This document shows, piece by piece, positions 52,223-61,828 of a DNA stretch of 64,000 bases. Source of the stretch: Flavobacterium sp. UGB4466 (GTDB lineage Bacteria > Bacteroidota > Bacteroidia > Flavobacteriales > Flavobacteriaceae). The position numbers and the translations under genes are program-made. The stretch is taken from positions 1 to 64,000 of the forward strand of contig NZ_CAGKLC010000010.1 in assembly GCF_903469665.1 (NCBI RefSeq), in the 5' to 3' direction. The notes under the pieces are model-generated. The model saw only the letters and a program-made list of their open reading frames with translations, had not been told where the DNA came from and did no database searches. The first letter of the stretch is position 1, and every line of letters begins with the position of its first letter.

Positions 52223-53086
52223 TTATTTTTTCTTTTTAGCAGGAGCTTTTTTGGCAGGAGTTCCTTTTTTAGCCGGAGCAGTATTTACAATTTTCTGCTG
52301 TACATACGGTTTATACAAACCATCTTTCTCTGCTCTTTTCTTAGCATCTTCAGCTCTTTGTTTGGAATCCGGATGTGAACTCATCATCTGATCGATAAAG
52401 GAAGCTTCATTACCTTCACTCATCTTCGCCAAAATTCTAAATGCCGATTCTTCAGCATTTACATTGTAACCGTTTTTCTTTAAAAATTCATACGAAAACA
52501 AATCAGCTTCTGCTTCTTGCTTACGGCTAAACTTACTATCAATAATGGCACTACCTATTTTACCCAACTGACTATCGGTAACACTTGCAATCGTAGCTGA
52601 TTGAGAAGCAGCCCCTTCCAACAAAGCTTCTTTTCTATAAGCTGCTTTTATCGCGTCTCTGGAATCCTGATTGGCTACGTGACCAATTTCGTGACCAATT
52701 ACTGCCAGTAATTCATTGTCATCCATAATATCCATCAATCCTGAATATACACGCACGCTTCCATCAGCAGTTGCGAAAGCATTAACTTCTTTTACTTTAT
52801 AAACTTTATAATTCAAAGTGTAACCGTCACCCGCAGTATACTTTCCAAAAACTCTGTTCAGTCTTAAAGTATACGGATCTGTCGCAGCAGCAACCTGATG
52901 TTCAGCATCCATTTTATCAACAGCAGCTTTTGATAAAGCAGCAGCATCAGCATTACTAAAAGTAAAACCGCTAACTCCTTTTTGAACAGCACCCAATGCT
53001 TTTTCACCAAAATTAATCTGCGCATTTATTTTTGTAAAACCAAAAGCGGCAAACAAAACTCCCAATACTATAAATTTCTTTTTCAT
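52223..53086 (-). CDS. Secreted M48-family metalloprotease
   Basis: The 287-residue protein has a signal peptide (ends TKINA), the zinc motif in VIGHEIGHVANQDSRDAI (about residue 135) and the third ligand region FSRKQEAEADLFSYEFL. This is typical of the periplasmic BepA/LoiP-like group that degrades misfolded outer-membrane proteins. The C-terminus is a Lys/Ala/Pro-rich tail (PAKKGTPAKKAPAKKKK) not needed for catalysis. A TACATTTG -7 box lies at 53119-53112 on the minus strand. Confidence 0.9.
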   Translation of the reverse strand: MKKKFIVLGVLFAAFGFTKINAQINFGEKALGAVQKGVSGFTFSNADAAALSKAAVDKMDAEHQVAAATDPYTLRLNRVFGKYTAGDGYTLNYKVYKVKEVNAFATADGSVRVYSGLMDIMDDNELLAVIGHEIGHVANQDSRDAIKAAYRKEALLEGAASQSATIASVTDSQLGKIGSAIIDSKFSRKQEAEADLFSYEFLKKNGYNVNAEESAFRILAKMSEGNEASFIDQMMSSHPDSKQRAEDAKKRAEKDGLYKPYVQQKIVNTAPAKKGTPAKKAPAKKKK

Positions 53087-53111
53087 GTTCTATGTGATTA
53101 CAATTTAACAA

Positions 53112-53119
53112 CAAATGTA
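53112..53119 (-). promoter_or_regulatory. -7 box of the M48 protease promoter
   Basis: TACATTTG on the minus strand, 25 bp before the start codon. No -33 TTG at the usual distance. Confidence 0.5.
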
Positions 53120-53391
53120 GTACAAACCCAATTCCGTTTGAATTGCATTTCGACTAATTTTTTAACAAATAAAGATATAAATTTTAAATGAGTAAAAATG
53201 AGCAGTCAAACAAAATCATCACTCCAACTCGAATTGGCCAATAAAAAAGAGGCATTTTACCCCGCATCAATGCTTTAAGAATAAAATTTTAACACACTTA
53301 CACCATTATTACCAAAAGTGCATTATAAAAACTCCAAGTCTTTCAATACCAAATTAAATCTTAAACGAATCTCCAAATAAACTACATTGCT

Positions 53392-53399
53392 TATCTTTG
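53392..53399 (+). promoter_or_regulatory. -7 box of the lipA promoter
   Basis: TATCTTTG fits TANNTTTG, 18 nt before the ATG of lipA. Confidence 0.5.
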
Positions 53400-53417
53400 T
53401 ACTTTGAATTTTGATAT

Positions 53418-54284
53418 ATGGAAACAGTCATTGAAAATATACCAACAGGAAAACCTAAATGGTTAAAGGTTAAACTTCCTATTGGACAAAAATACACTGA
53501 ACTTCGTGGTTTGGTTGATAAGTATAGTCTAAACACTATTTGTACTTCGGGAAGCTGCCCAAATATGGGAGAATGCTGGGGTGAAGGTACCGCTACTTTT
53601 ATGATATTGGGGAATGTATGTACCCGTTCCTGCGGTTTCTGCGGTGTAAAAACCGGACGTCCTGAAACGGTAGATTGGGATGAACCGGAAAAAGTAGCCC
53701 GTTCTATAAAAATTATGAACATTAAACATGCCGTAATTACAAGCGTAGACAGGGATGATTTAAAAGACGGCGGCTCAATTATCTGGATTGAAACGGTAAA
53801 AGCAATCCGAAGAATGAATCCGAATACGACTCTTGAAACCCTGATTCCTGATTTTCAGGGAATCGAAAGAAATATAGATCGTATTGTCGAGGCCAATCCT
53901 GAAGTGGTTTCACACAATGTCGAGACTGTTCGTCGTTTGACTCGTGAAGTGCGCATTCAGGCAAAATACGATCGTAGTCTGGAAGTTTTACGTTATCTGA
54001 AAGAAAAAGGAATCAACAGAACCAAATCCGGAATTATGCTGGGGCTTGGAGAAACTGAAGAAGAGGTTTTTCAAACGATGACTGATTTACGAAATGCAAA
54101 TGTTGATGTAGTTACTATTGGGCAATACCTTCAACCAAGTAAAAAACATTTGCCTGTAAAAGAATTTATAACGCCTGATCAATTTGCCCGATATGAAAAA
54201 TTTGGTCTTGAATTAGGTTTCCGTCACGTAGAAAGCGGACCACTGGTTCGTTCTTCTTACAAAGCACAAAAACACATTTTATAA
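53418..54284 (+). CDS. lipA: Lipoyl synthase
   Basis: LipA is a radical-SAM enzyme that inserts two sulfur atoms into octanoyl groups to make lipoyl cofactors. The 288-residue protein has both clusters' cysteines: C42, C47, C53 in [12 protein letters not shown] for the auxiliary cluster, and C68, C72, C75 in CTRSCGFC for the SAM cluster. The C-terminal [13 protein letters not shown] motif includes the conserved RSSY serine that binds the auxiliary cluster. It stands as a single gene with its own promoter. The length is normal. Confidence 0.96.
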   Translation: METVIENIPTGKPKWLKVKLPIGQKYTELRGLVDKYSLNTICTSGSCPNMGECWGEGTATFMILGNVCTRSCGFCGVKTGRPETVDWDEPEKVARSIKIMNIKHAVITSVDRDDLKDGGSIIWIETVKAIRRMNPNTTLETLIPDFQGIERNIDRIVEANPEVVSHNVETVRRLTREVRIQAKYDRSLEVLRYLKEKGINRTKSGIMLGLGETEEEVFQTMTDLRNANVDVVTIGQYLQPSKKHLPVKEFITPDQFARYEKFGLELGFRHVESGPLVRSSYKAQKHIL

Positions 54285-54287
54285 AAA

Positions 54288-54410
54288 GATTTAACTGTTT
54301 AACCGTTTTATTTGTTTAATCGGGTAAGTCGTTTAACCACTAAATGTTTATTGGTAGATGCGATTAAACAACTAAACGAATAAACGATTTAACGATTTAA
54401 CAAACAATCG
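54288..54410. repeat. Inverted word-repeat between lipA and gap
   Basis: TTTAACTGTTTAACCGTTTT at the left faces CGATTTAACGATTTAAC at the right, with ATTAAAC words in between. It makes an imperfect palindrome that could end lipA transcription. Confidence 0.6.
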
Positions 54411-54416
54411 AAAAGC

Positions 54417-55415
54417 TTGAAAACAAGAATCGCTATAAACGGTTTTGGAAGAATAGGCCGAAATTTATTTCGCTTACTTTTAAACCATCCTGAAATTGAA
54501 GTAATTGCCATTAACGACATTGCTGACAACAAAACCATGTCGCATTTGATAAAATACGACAGCATTCACGGAGTCTTACCTTTTAAAGTCAGTCATGACG
54601 AAGAAGGAATTATTGTTGATGGAAAACATTTTTTCTTTTTTCATGAAAAAAGTATCTCTAATCTGGATTGGAAAAGCCACAATATAGATTTGGTAATTGA
54701 ATCAACAGGAAAGTTTAAAACACACGAAGAACTAAACGCCCATATTGAAGCCGGAGCAAAAAAGGTAATCCTTTCGGCTCCATCAGAAGTTGACACCATC
54801 AAAACAGTAGTATTAGGAGTTAACGAAGCCATTCTTGACGGAAGCGAAAACATTGTTTCGAATGCAAGCTGTACGACAAACAATGCGGCTCCAATGATAA
54901 AAATCATCGATGAACTGTGTGGAATTGAGCAGGCTTATATCACAACTATACACTCTTACACCACAGACCAAAGCCTTCATGACCAACCACATAAGGACTT
55001 ACGTCGTGCAAGAGGGGCAAGCCAGTCGATTGTTCCAACAACTACAGGTGCAGCTAAGGCATTAACAAAAATTTTCCCTAACTTGCATCATAAAATCGGA
55101 GGATGTGGAATTCGCGTTCCTGTTCCCGATGGTTCCTTAACAGACATCACGTTTAACGTAAAACGTGCTGTTACGATTGAAGAAATAAATAAAGCATTTG
55201 AAGAAGCCTCAAAAACAAATTTAAAAGGAATACTGGATTACACGGAAGATCCAATTGTTTCTGTTGATGTAATTGGCAACACACATTCGTGTTTGTTTGA
55301 TGCTCAATTAACTTCGGTTATTGACAAAATGGTAAAGGTTGTGGGTTGGTACGATAACGAAATTGGATACTCATCAAGATTGATCGATTTAATTTTACTA
55401 ATAAGAAAAACCTAA
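54417..55415 (+). CDS. gap: Glyceraldehyde-3-phosphate dehydrogenase
   Basis: The 332-residue protein starts with TTG at 54417; no usable ATG precedes it. It has AINGFGRIGRNLFR with the NAD-binding NDIADNKT segment (Asp at the strand end, so NAD is likely), the catalytic SNASCTTN with C152 and its partner histidine in ITTIHSYTTDQ, and WYDNEIGYSSR. It catalyses glyceraldehyde-3-phosphate oxidation and phosphorylation in glycolysis/gluconeogenesis. It directly precedes a sensor kinase gene by 26 bp. Confidence 0.95.
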   Translation: MKTRIAINGFGRIGRNLFRLLLNHPEIEVIAINDIADNKTMSHLIKYDSIHGVLPFKVSHDEEGIIVDGKHFFFFHEKSISNLDWKSHNIDLVIESTGKFKTHEELNAHIEAGAKKVILSAPSEVDTIKTVVLGVNEAILDGSENIVSNASCTTNNAAPMIKIIDELCGIEQAYITTIHSYTTDQSLHDQPHKDLRRARGASQSIVPTTTGAAKALTKIFPNLHHKIGGCGIRVPVPDGSLTDITFNVKRAVTIEEINKAFEEASKTNLKGILDYTEDPIVSVDVIGNTHSCLFDAQLTSVIDKMVKVVGWYDNEIGYSSRLIDLILLIRKT

Positions 55416-55441
55416 GATTCATTGTAAAAGCATTGCCATAC

Positions 55442-57610
55442 ATGAAACATTATCTTTTTATTGTTGTTTGTCTATTAAATTCGTTTTTGTACTCTCAATC
55501 TAAAAAGAGTACGGATAGCATTTCCTATTACAACAAACTAACGGACACCAATCTCAGCAATAAAAAATACGAAAAGGCAATTTATTACACCGAAAAATCA
55601 ATTGATTTTTGCGAGGCGAACAATAAATTAGAGAACCTGGCCAATCAGACTTTTAAGCTTGGGAAAATTTATTACCATCAAAAAAATTACGCAGAAGCTC
55701 TAAAAAACTTTCATAAAAGCGTTGCTTTGTTTGAAAACACAAAGCCAACCTGCACAAAAGTTTTGGCATTGCACTATATTGGTCTAACCAATACCACAAA
55801 AAGCAATTACGAAACTGCGGCAATCTACTACCGAAAAGCCGAAGAGCTTTTAAACCAGTTAAAGATTAAGGATCATGCTGAAATACTAAGCTATCAAAAA
55901 GCAATAGCTCTAAAAACCGCTAAAAACCTGCCTTTAGCAGCTGAAACTTTTCACAAAATAACACAACGGCCGGACAATACTGAAATCCTAAAAACCAAAG
56001 CCGATTCGTATTATCAACTAGGCTTACTCGAAACACAACTGAAACGAAATGATTCGGCTATAGTCTATTTTGAAAATGCTTTAAATTATAATGCCAAAAC
56101 AAATAATCTGGCCCAAAAATCAAAAATCGTTCTGGCAATCAGTCAATATTACAGGCAAAACAAAAAATTCGATCTTGCTTACTCGTACCTGGAAGAACAT
56201 TATCAGTTAGAGAATTACGTCTTAAAGCTAAAAAACACTCAAACGGATCACGATGAATTCGAAAAATTCAAGAAGAACGAGTCCTTAAAAGCCAGTATTA
56301 AAAAGGAAAGCGAAGAAAAAATTCAGCTAAAAACCTACCGGTATTCCAAACTGGTAAGTATTCTGGCCATTGCCCTTATCTCGATCTTATCTCTTTTGAG
56401 TTTAGCATTGTACAAAAACAACATTATTAGAAATCAGAATAATTTACTGTTAAGAGAGAAAAACAAAGAACTCATTCTGGCCAAAAATAAAGCTGAAAAG
56501 GCCTCTAAAGCCCGATCTGAGTTTTTATCGACTGTAAGTCATGAGCTGCGAACTCCTTTAAATGCCATTAACGGAATCACTCATTTATTACTGGAAGATA
56601 ACCCTAAGAAAAAACAACTCAAATATTTAGAATCTTTGAAGTTCTCGGGAAATTACCTGACTACTTTTATCAATGAGATTCTGGAAATCAATAAAATTGA
56701 TTCGACAAAGGTCGAAATAGAAAACATAAGCTTTAACCTGAAAGAGCTTCTTTTTAACATTCAGAGCTCTTTAAAGGAACTGGCTACCGCCAACAAAAAC
56801 TACTTTAACCTTGAAATAGACGAGGCTATTCCGGATAATATAATTGGAGACCCTACAAAACTGTCCCAAATCATCCTGAATTTAATCAACAATGCTTTAA
56901 AATTTACTCAAAACGGACATGTCAATGTAATTGCAAAATTATATGAATTGGAAGAAGACAACACAACCATTTACTTTGAGATTGTAGACACTGGAATTGG
57001 CATCCCGGAAGATAAGCTTCAGACTGTTTTTGAAAGTTTTTCACAAGGATCAATAGAAGTAAACAGAAAATATGGCGGAACCGGCCTTGGACTTACGATT
57101 GTCAAAAAACTAATTGAGCTTTTGGGTGGAGAGATCAAACTAAAAAGTGAAGTTGGCAAGGGTTCAACTTTTACATTCAAACTAAATTTTAAGATCAATA
57201 AAGAACAATTGAAAACGATTGAAGAAATAAAACCATACAACGACGTACAATTAAACAACAAATCAATTCTGTTGATCGAGGACAACAAAATCAATCAAAT
57301 GATTACTCGAAAAATGCTTGAAAATAAAAACATCAGCTGCGAAATCATCGACAACGGTGAAGATGCGGTTGAGCTTTTAAAAGTAAAACGTTTTGACATG
57401 ATTCTCATGGATGTTCATTTACCGGGAATCAACGGAACAACGGCTACAAAACTTATCAGAGAGTTTGACAAAACCACTCCGATTATTGCCCTTACAGCTA
57501 TTTCACTAGACGAAAACAGAGACATGCTGCTGTCTTACGGAATGAACGATGTGATTACAAAACCATTTGTTCCGGACGAATTCTACAGTATTATAGCCCG
57601 TTTTTTTTAG
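55442..57610 (+). CDS. Hybrid sensor histidine kinase with periplasmic TPR domain and C-terminal receiver
   Basis: The ATG at 55442 gives a signal peptide (KHYLFIVVCLLNSFLYSQ) and a 722-residue protein. TPR helices come first (about residues 30-260), then a transmembrane helix (about 304-324), a coiled linker and a HisKA domain with SHELRTPLN (phosphorylated His about 367). A HATPase_c domain (NLINNALKFT, DTGIGIP, GGTGLGL) and a receiver domain with the acceptor Asp in DMILMDVHLPG follow. It lacks a separate output domain, so it must signal to another protein. It follows gap closely, and co-transcription is possible. Confidence 0.9.
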   Translation: MKHYLFIVVCLLNSFLYSQSKKSTDSISYYNKLTDTNLSNKKYEKAIYYTEKSIDFCEANNKLENLANQTFKLGKIYYHQKNYAEALKNFHKSVALFENTKPTCTKVLALHYIGLTNTTKSNYETAAIYYRKAEELLNQLKIKDHAEILSYQKAIALKTAKNLPLAAETFHKITQRPDNTEILKTKADSYYQLGLLETQLKRNDSAIVYFENALNYNAKTNNLAQKSKIVLAISQYYRQNKKFDLAYSYLEEHYQLENYVLKLKNTQTDHDEFEKFKKNESLKASIKKESEEKIQLKTYRYSKLVSILAIALISILSLLSLALYKNNIIRNQNNLLLREKNKELILAKNKAEKASKARSEFLSTVSHELRTPLNAINGITHLLLEDNPKKKQLKYLESLKFSGNYLTTFINEILEINKIDSTKVEIENISFNLKELLFNIQSSLKELATANKNYFNLEIDEAIPDNIIGDPTKLSQIILNLINNALKFTQNGHVNVIAKLYELEEDNTTIYFEIVDTGIGIPEDKLQTVFESFSQGSIEVNRKYGGTGLGLTIVKKLIELLGGEIKLKSEVGKGSTFTFKLNFKINKEQLKTIEEIKPYNDVQLNNKSILLIEDNKINQMITRKMLENKNISCEIIDNGEDAVELLKVKRFDMILMDVHLPGINGTTATKLIREFDKTTPIIALTAISLDENRDMLLSYGMNDVITKPFVPDEFYSIIARFF

Positions 57611-57625
57611 AAAGATACTAAGGAG

Positions 57626-58657
57626 CTAAGGCTCTAAGTCACTACGTTTTTTTTGTACATACTCCAGAATCGCAGTGTCAAAATTTTGACTGTTATTGAT
57701 AAACGTACTTTTTATTGGCAAATAATACAATTGTGAAATCAATTTGGAATCTTTCAGCCGAACATAGTCTTTTTCTGTTGTAATGATTTTTCTATGATTG
57801 GCTTTTTCCAGAATATTGGTCACATCTGCATCAGAAAAATGATGATGATCGGAAAAAGTCAAACAGTCATCTTTTTCATTTTTCAAGTAATCAAAAAACG
57901 GTGCAGGTTTTGCGATTCCGGCTAAAAGCAATTTTGATTCTGATTGAATATCTTTTACAGCAAGTTGCTCTTCTTCACTATAAATAAAATCATCATAGTT
58001 AATAAACGTAAAATACAGCCGCTGGGAGCTCCTTAACTTTAATTTCGACCTAATTTCTTCCTGCTTTCCTTCAGACAGTTCTTTTGGACATTTTGTTATA
58101 ATTACAATATTGGCACGATCAGCCCCACTTCGACTCTCGCGCAGATTTCCGGTTGGCAGCATAAAATCATCTGTATACAAATCATCATAGGAGCTTAACA
58201 GAATATAAAACCCGGCTTTCACTTTTCGGTGCTGATAGGCATCGTCCAACAAAATCACTTCGGGTTTTTCTTTTTGCGAAAGCAATTGTGTAATTCCGTT
58301 TCTTCTGTTCGCATCAACAGCCACCTGAATATTGGGAAACTTTTGATAAAACTGAAACGGTTCATCGCCTAAGATTTCGGCATTAGAATTATCACTAGCT
58401 AATACATAACCTTCTGATTTTCTTTTGTAGCCCCTGCTTAAAGTGGCAACTTTATATTTCTGAGATAACAATCGGATAAGATATTCTATTTGTGGTGTTT
58501 TACCTGTCCCGCCAACACTAAGATTTCCAACCGCAATAACCGGAATATCAAATGAAGTCGATTTTAAAATTCCTTTGTCGAAAAGAAAATTTCTCACTGC
58601 AGTGACACATCCGTATAAAATCGCAAACGGGAAAAGTATTTTTCTAAGTACATTCAT
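57626..58657 (-). CDS. lpxK: Tetraacyldisaccharide 4'-kinase
   Basis: LpxK phosphorylates the lipid A precursor at the 4' position, in the inner membrane. The 343-residue protein has an N-terminal membrane anchor (LFPFAILYGCVTAV), the Walker A VGNLSVGGTGKTPQIEYLI (phosphate-binding loop), and LSRGYKRKSEGYV, LDDAYQHRKV and TTEKDYVRL motifs of the family. It converges with the histidine kinase gene with only 15 bp between stops. Confidence 0.95.
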   Translation of the reverse strand: MNVLRKILFPFAILYGCVTAVRNFLFDKGILKSTSFDIPVIAVGNLSVGGTGKTPQIEYLIRLLSQKYKVATLSRGYKRKSEGYVLASDNSNAEILGDEPFQFYQKFPNIQVAVDANRRNGITQLLSQKEKPEVILLDDAYQHRKVKAGFYILLSSYDDLYTDDFMLPTGNLRESRSGADRANIVIITKCPKELSEGKQEEIRSKLKLRSSQRLYFTFINYDDFIYSEEEQLAVKDIQSESKLLLAGIAKPAPFFDYLKNEKDDCLTFSDHHHFSDADVTNILEKANHRKIITTEKDYVRLKDSKLISQLYYLPIKSTFINNSQNFDTAILEYVQKKRSDLEP

Positions 58658-58783
58658 TTTACGAAAGTATAATATTTTTCGTTAATTTGTTTTATGAATT
58701 TGATTCAGGTTCCACGTTTCAGATTTTCCAGCAACAGGAAACTTGAAACCAATAAAACCTGAAACTTCAAACAAAAAGTAGAA

Positions 58784-59878
58784 ATGAAAATCAAAGAAAT
58801 ATTAGCTGTTCTGGAAGAAATGGCTCCTTTGGCTTATGCCGAAGATTTTGACAATGTCGGACTCTTAGTGGGTGATACCGAAACGAAAAGTACCGGAGTT
58901 TTGGTTTGCCATGATGCTTTAGAAACTGTAATCGAAGAAGCAATAGCCAAAAACTGTAATCTGGTAGTTTGCTTTCATCCTATTTTATTTTCGGGAATTA
59001 AAAAAATAACCGGTAAAAACTATGTGGAGCGTGCCATTTTAAAGGCAATCAAAAACGACATCGCTATTTATGCCGTTCATACTGCATTAGACAACCATTC
59101 TCAGGGAGTTAATAAAATATTTTGTGATGCTTTAGGCCTGATCAACACTAAAGTCTTAATCCCTAAACAAAGTTTCATTCAAAAGTTGATTACCTATACC
59201 ACCCCTGATAATTCAGAAAAAGTTCGCAATGCTATGTTTCAGGCCGGCGCTGGTACGATTGGAAATTATGACAACTGTAGTTTTAATACCGAAGGCTTTT
59301 TTACTTTTCAGGGAAATGAAAACAGCAATCCTGTAATTGGTGAAAGAGGAAAACTACATACAGGAACTGAAATAAAAATCGAAGTTGTATTTGAAAAACA
59401 CTTACAGTCTAAAATTTTAAAAGCTTTATTTTCCAGCCATATTTACGAGGAAGTAGCTTATGAAATTTATGATCTGAAAAATGCCCATCAAAATATTGGA
59501 TTGGGAATGATTGGTGAATTTGAAACTGAAATGGATGAAAAAGACTTTTTATATTCCGTAAAAGACAAAATGATTGCAGACGGAATTCGTCATTCTGCTT
59601 TTTTAGGAAAAAAAATAAAGAAAGTCGCTGTTTTAGGCGGCTCAGGAAGTTTTGCTATAAAAAATGCTATTCAGGCAGGGGCAGATGCTTTTTTAACTGC
59701 CGATTTAAAATACCATCAATTTTACGAAGCAGAAAACCGACTTCTTTTAGCCGATATTGGTCATTTTGAGAGCGAACGGTATACAAAAAACTATATTGTT
59801 GATTATCTTCGAAAAAAAATCCTTAATTTTGCCATCATTTTATCAGAAGAAAATACAAATCCAGTTAAGTACTTATAA
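58784..59878 (+). CDS. Nif3-like dinuclear metal centre protein (DUF34)
   Basis: The 364-residue protein has the metal-ligand motifs CHDALETV, CFHPILFSGIKKI, AVHTALDNHSQGVN and the C-terminal DIGHFESER of NIF3/DUF34 proteins. A PII-like domain (about residues 130-225, LITYTTPDNSEKVRNAMFQAGAGTIGNYD) is inserted between the two halves. The family is linked to metal homeostasis and to folate/GTP cyclohydrolase-like functions, but the reaction is unsettled. The next gene encodes the zinc-ribbon coiled-coil protein often found beside it; the gap is 4 bp, indicating co-translation. Confidence 0.9.
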   Translation: MKIKEILAVLEEMAPLAYAEDFDNVGLLVGDTETKSTGVLVCHDALETVIEEAIAKNCNLVVCFHPILFSGIKKITGKNYVERAILKAIKNDIAIYAVHTALDNHSQGVNKIFCDALGLINTKVLIPKQSFIQKLITYTTPDNSEKVRNAMFQAGAGTIGNYDNCSFNTEGFFTFQGNENSNPVIGERGKLHTGTEIKIEVVFEKHLQSKILKALFSSHIYEEVAYEIYDLKNAHQNIGLGMIGEFETEMDEKDFLYSVKDKMIADGIRHSAFLGKKIKKVAVLGGSGSFAIKNAIQAGADAFLTADLKYHQFYEAENRLLLADIGHFESERYTKNYIVDYLRKKILNFAIILSEENTNPVKYL

Positions 59879-59882
59879 GAAT

Positions 59883-60662
59883 ATGGCGAATACGAAAGAA
59901 TTAAGTGTTGAGGACAAGTTAAGAGCAATATACGATTTACAGCTTATTGACTCCCGAATTGACGAAATCAGAAACGTAAGAGGAGAACTTCCTTTAGAAG
60001 TAGAAGATTTAGAAGATGAAGTTGCTGGTTTAAGCACACGTTCAGAGAAACTGAAAGGAGAACTTGAAGTGATTGAAGAGCAAATCAAAGGGAAGAAAAT
60101 TGCCATTGATGAGCACAAAGAGGTGATCAAAAAATACACGAAACAACAAGAATCAGTTCGTAATAACAGAGAATTTAATTCTTTGACTAAAGAGGTTGAA
60201 TTTCAGGAATTAGAAATTCAATTGGCTGAAAAGCAAATCAAAGAAATGAAAGCTTCTATCGAACATAAAAAAGAAGTTATTTCTAATTTAAAAGAAAAAC
60301 TTGACGCAAAAAGTTCGCATTTAAAACATAAAAAATCTGAACTGGATGCGATTATGGCTGAAACTCAAAAAGAAGAAATCTTCTTAACGGAGAAATCAGC
60401 AGAGTTTGCTTCACAAATCGAAGAGCGTTTATTAGCGGCTTACAACAGAATCAGAAGCAGTGTTCGTAATGGTTTAGCGGTAGTATCTATCGAAAGAGGA
60501 GCTTCAGCGGGATCGTTCTTTACAATTCCTCCACAAACTCAGGTGGAAATTGCTTCAAGAAAAAAAATCATCACTGATGAGCACTCTGGAAGAATTCTGG
60601 TTGACAGCGCATTAGCTGAAGAAGAAAAAGAAAAAATGGAACAATTGTTCTCTAAAATCTAA
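59883..60662 (+). CDS. Coiled-coil protein with a degenerate zinc-ribbon domain
   Basis: I use the ATG at 59883 (MANTKELSVEDKLRAIYDLQLID), not the upstream in-frame ATG at 59757, which lies inside the Nif3 gene. The 259-residue protein is a long coiled coil (about 10-180) followed by the zinc-ribbon-family region, but all four metal Cys are replaced: the usual CGGCF is ASAGSFF and the second pair region reads DEHSGRI. It therefore probably cannot bind zinc at this site, although the fold's IPPQTQ and GRILVD features are kept. The function is unknown; conserved adjacency to Nif3 suggests a partner role. Confidence 0.88.
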   Translation: MANTKELSVEDKLRAIYDLQLIDSRIDEIRNVRGELPLEVEDLEDEVAGLSTRSEKLKGELEVIEEQIKGKKIAIDEHKEVIKKYTKQQESVRNNREFNSLTKEVEFQELEIQLAEKQIKEMKASIEHKKEVISNLKEKLDAKSSHLKHKKSELDAIMAETQKEEIFLTEKSAEFASQIEERLLAAYNRIRSSVRNGLAVVSIERGASAGSFFTIPPQTQVEIASRKKIITDEHSGRILVDSALAEEEKEKMEQLFSKI

Positions 60663-60668
60663 ATAACT

Positions 60669-60697
60669 GTCCCGATCTGATCGGGACTTTTTTTTTG
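60669..60697 (+). terminator. Terminator after the zinc-ribbon-like gene
   Basis: GTCCCGATC and GATCGGGAC form a 9-bp hairpin with a T-run of about ten. Confidence 0.92.
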
Positions 60698-60715
60698 CGT
60701 CTAAGCACTATTTCT

Positions 60716-60808
60716 TTGCCACGAACTACACTAATTTTGCCAATTTCTATTTTGATACAGTAAAGAATAAAAATTCGCGCTAAATTTGTGTAATTCGTGG
60801 CGAAACTT
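60716..60808. repeat. GCCACGAA-type palindrome
   Basis: TTGCCACGAACTACACTAATTT faces AAATTTGTGTAATTCGTGGC, an imperfect hairpin of the family also seen at 43355-43555. Confidence 0.6.
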
Positions 60809-60855
60809 TTTTAGGTCGATTCCCGAATATTATTTTTATCACTAAATTATTTGTT

Positions 60856-61710
60856 TTGGGAATTAAAAAAGGAATCCGTTTTATCACTTTAAAATCGGTT
60901 GGGTCTTATATTAACTTTTTGAGCTATGTTCGTCCGCAAAAAGCGATGGAGCTTTCTTATGCCCTTTTTAGCCAACCCAGAATTGGAAGACTAAAGAAAG
61001 AAGCACTGCCCAAAGTATTAAGAAATACAGAAACAGAGACGTTTCACCATAACGAACATCATTTTCAAACGTATGTCTGGAAAGGTAACGAAACCAAAAT
61101 ATTGCTTGTTCACGGTTGGGAAAGTAATGCTTCGCGTTGGAAAAAAACCTTACCGCACCTTCAAAAATCAGGCAGTACCATTATTGCAATTGATGCTCCG
61201 GCACACGGACAAAGCAGCGGTAAAGAATTTAACGTTCCTCTGTATGCTGAATTTATCAATAAAGCGGTCGAAAAATACCAGCCTGCCATTATTATTGGTC
61301 ATTCCATCGGTGGCGCAGCATGTGTCTATCATCAGTATTTGTTTCCCCACACCAGCATCAACAAAATGGTCATTCTGGGAGCTCCCTCTGATCTAAAAAC
61401 ACTGATTGACAATTATATCTCAATGTTAAGCCTGAACACCAAAATGTTTTCACTTTTGGAAAGTAAATTCATGAATCGTTTCAATTTTAAACTGGAAGAT
61501 TTTTCAGGACAGCGTTTTGCCTCAGAATTTAATGTTTCGGGGTTAATTGCCCACGACACTTCAGACAAGATTGTTGCTTTTGAGGAGGGCAAAAAAATCG
61601 CCAGTCATTGGAAAAACAGTCAGTTTATTGAAACTAAAGGCTTGGGTCACGGAATGCATGACGATGAATTGTATCAAAAGGTTATTGAGTTTTTGTTTGC
61701 TTCTAAATAA
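60856..61710 (+). CDS. Alpha/beta hydrolase
   Basis: The 284-residue protein has the oxyanion/LVHGWESNASRW motif (about residue 77), the nucleophile in IGHSIGGAA (about S151), a likely acid in HDTSDKIV and the catalytic His in GLGHGMHDD. The substrate is unknown. The start shown is a TTG (MGIKKGIRF); a shorter start at MELSYALF is possible. It stands alone, with no clear operon partner. Confidence 0.85.
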   Translation: MGIKKGIRFITLKSVGSYINFLSYVRPQKAMELSYALFSQPRIGRLKKEALPKVLRNTETETFHHNEHHFQTYVWKGNETKILLVHGWESNASRWKKTLPHLQKSGSTIIAIDAPAHGQSSGKEFNVPLYAEFINKAVEKYQPAIIIGHSIGGAACVYHQYLFPHTSINKMVILGAPSDLKTLIDNYISMLSLNTKMFSLLESKFMNRFNFKLEDFSGQRFASEFNVSGLIAHDTSDKIVAFEEGKKIASHWKNSQFIETKGLGHGMHDDELYQKVIEFLFASK

Positions 61711-61828
61711 AGGTGCTAAGGTTCTAAGATGCTAAGATCCTAAGGTTAAAAAATCCAACAATCTAACAATCCAATCATCCAAGAATCTAAAGATCTAAGA
61801 AGTCTAACCATCTAATAATCTAAAAAAA
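61711..61828. repeat. AATCTAA-type word repeats
   Basis: Runs of CAATCTAACAATCCAATCATCC and AGATCTAAGAAGTCTAACC words. No gene seen. Confidence 0.65.

Larger units (their letters stand above)
53087..53417. other. Divergent promoter region between M48 gene and lipA
   Basis: 331 bp without a gene. It carries the leftward -7 box at 53112-53119 and the rightward TATCTTTG box at 53392-53399. No other structure was recognised. Confidence 0.55.

Noticed and set aside
59757..59882. Upstream extension of the zinc-ribbon-like gene
   Set aside because: It overlaps the Nif3 gene by more than 120 bp with no conserved sequence; the ATG at 59883 gives the family start.
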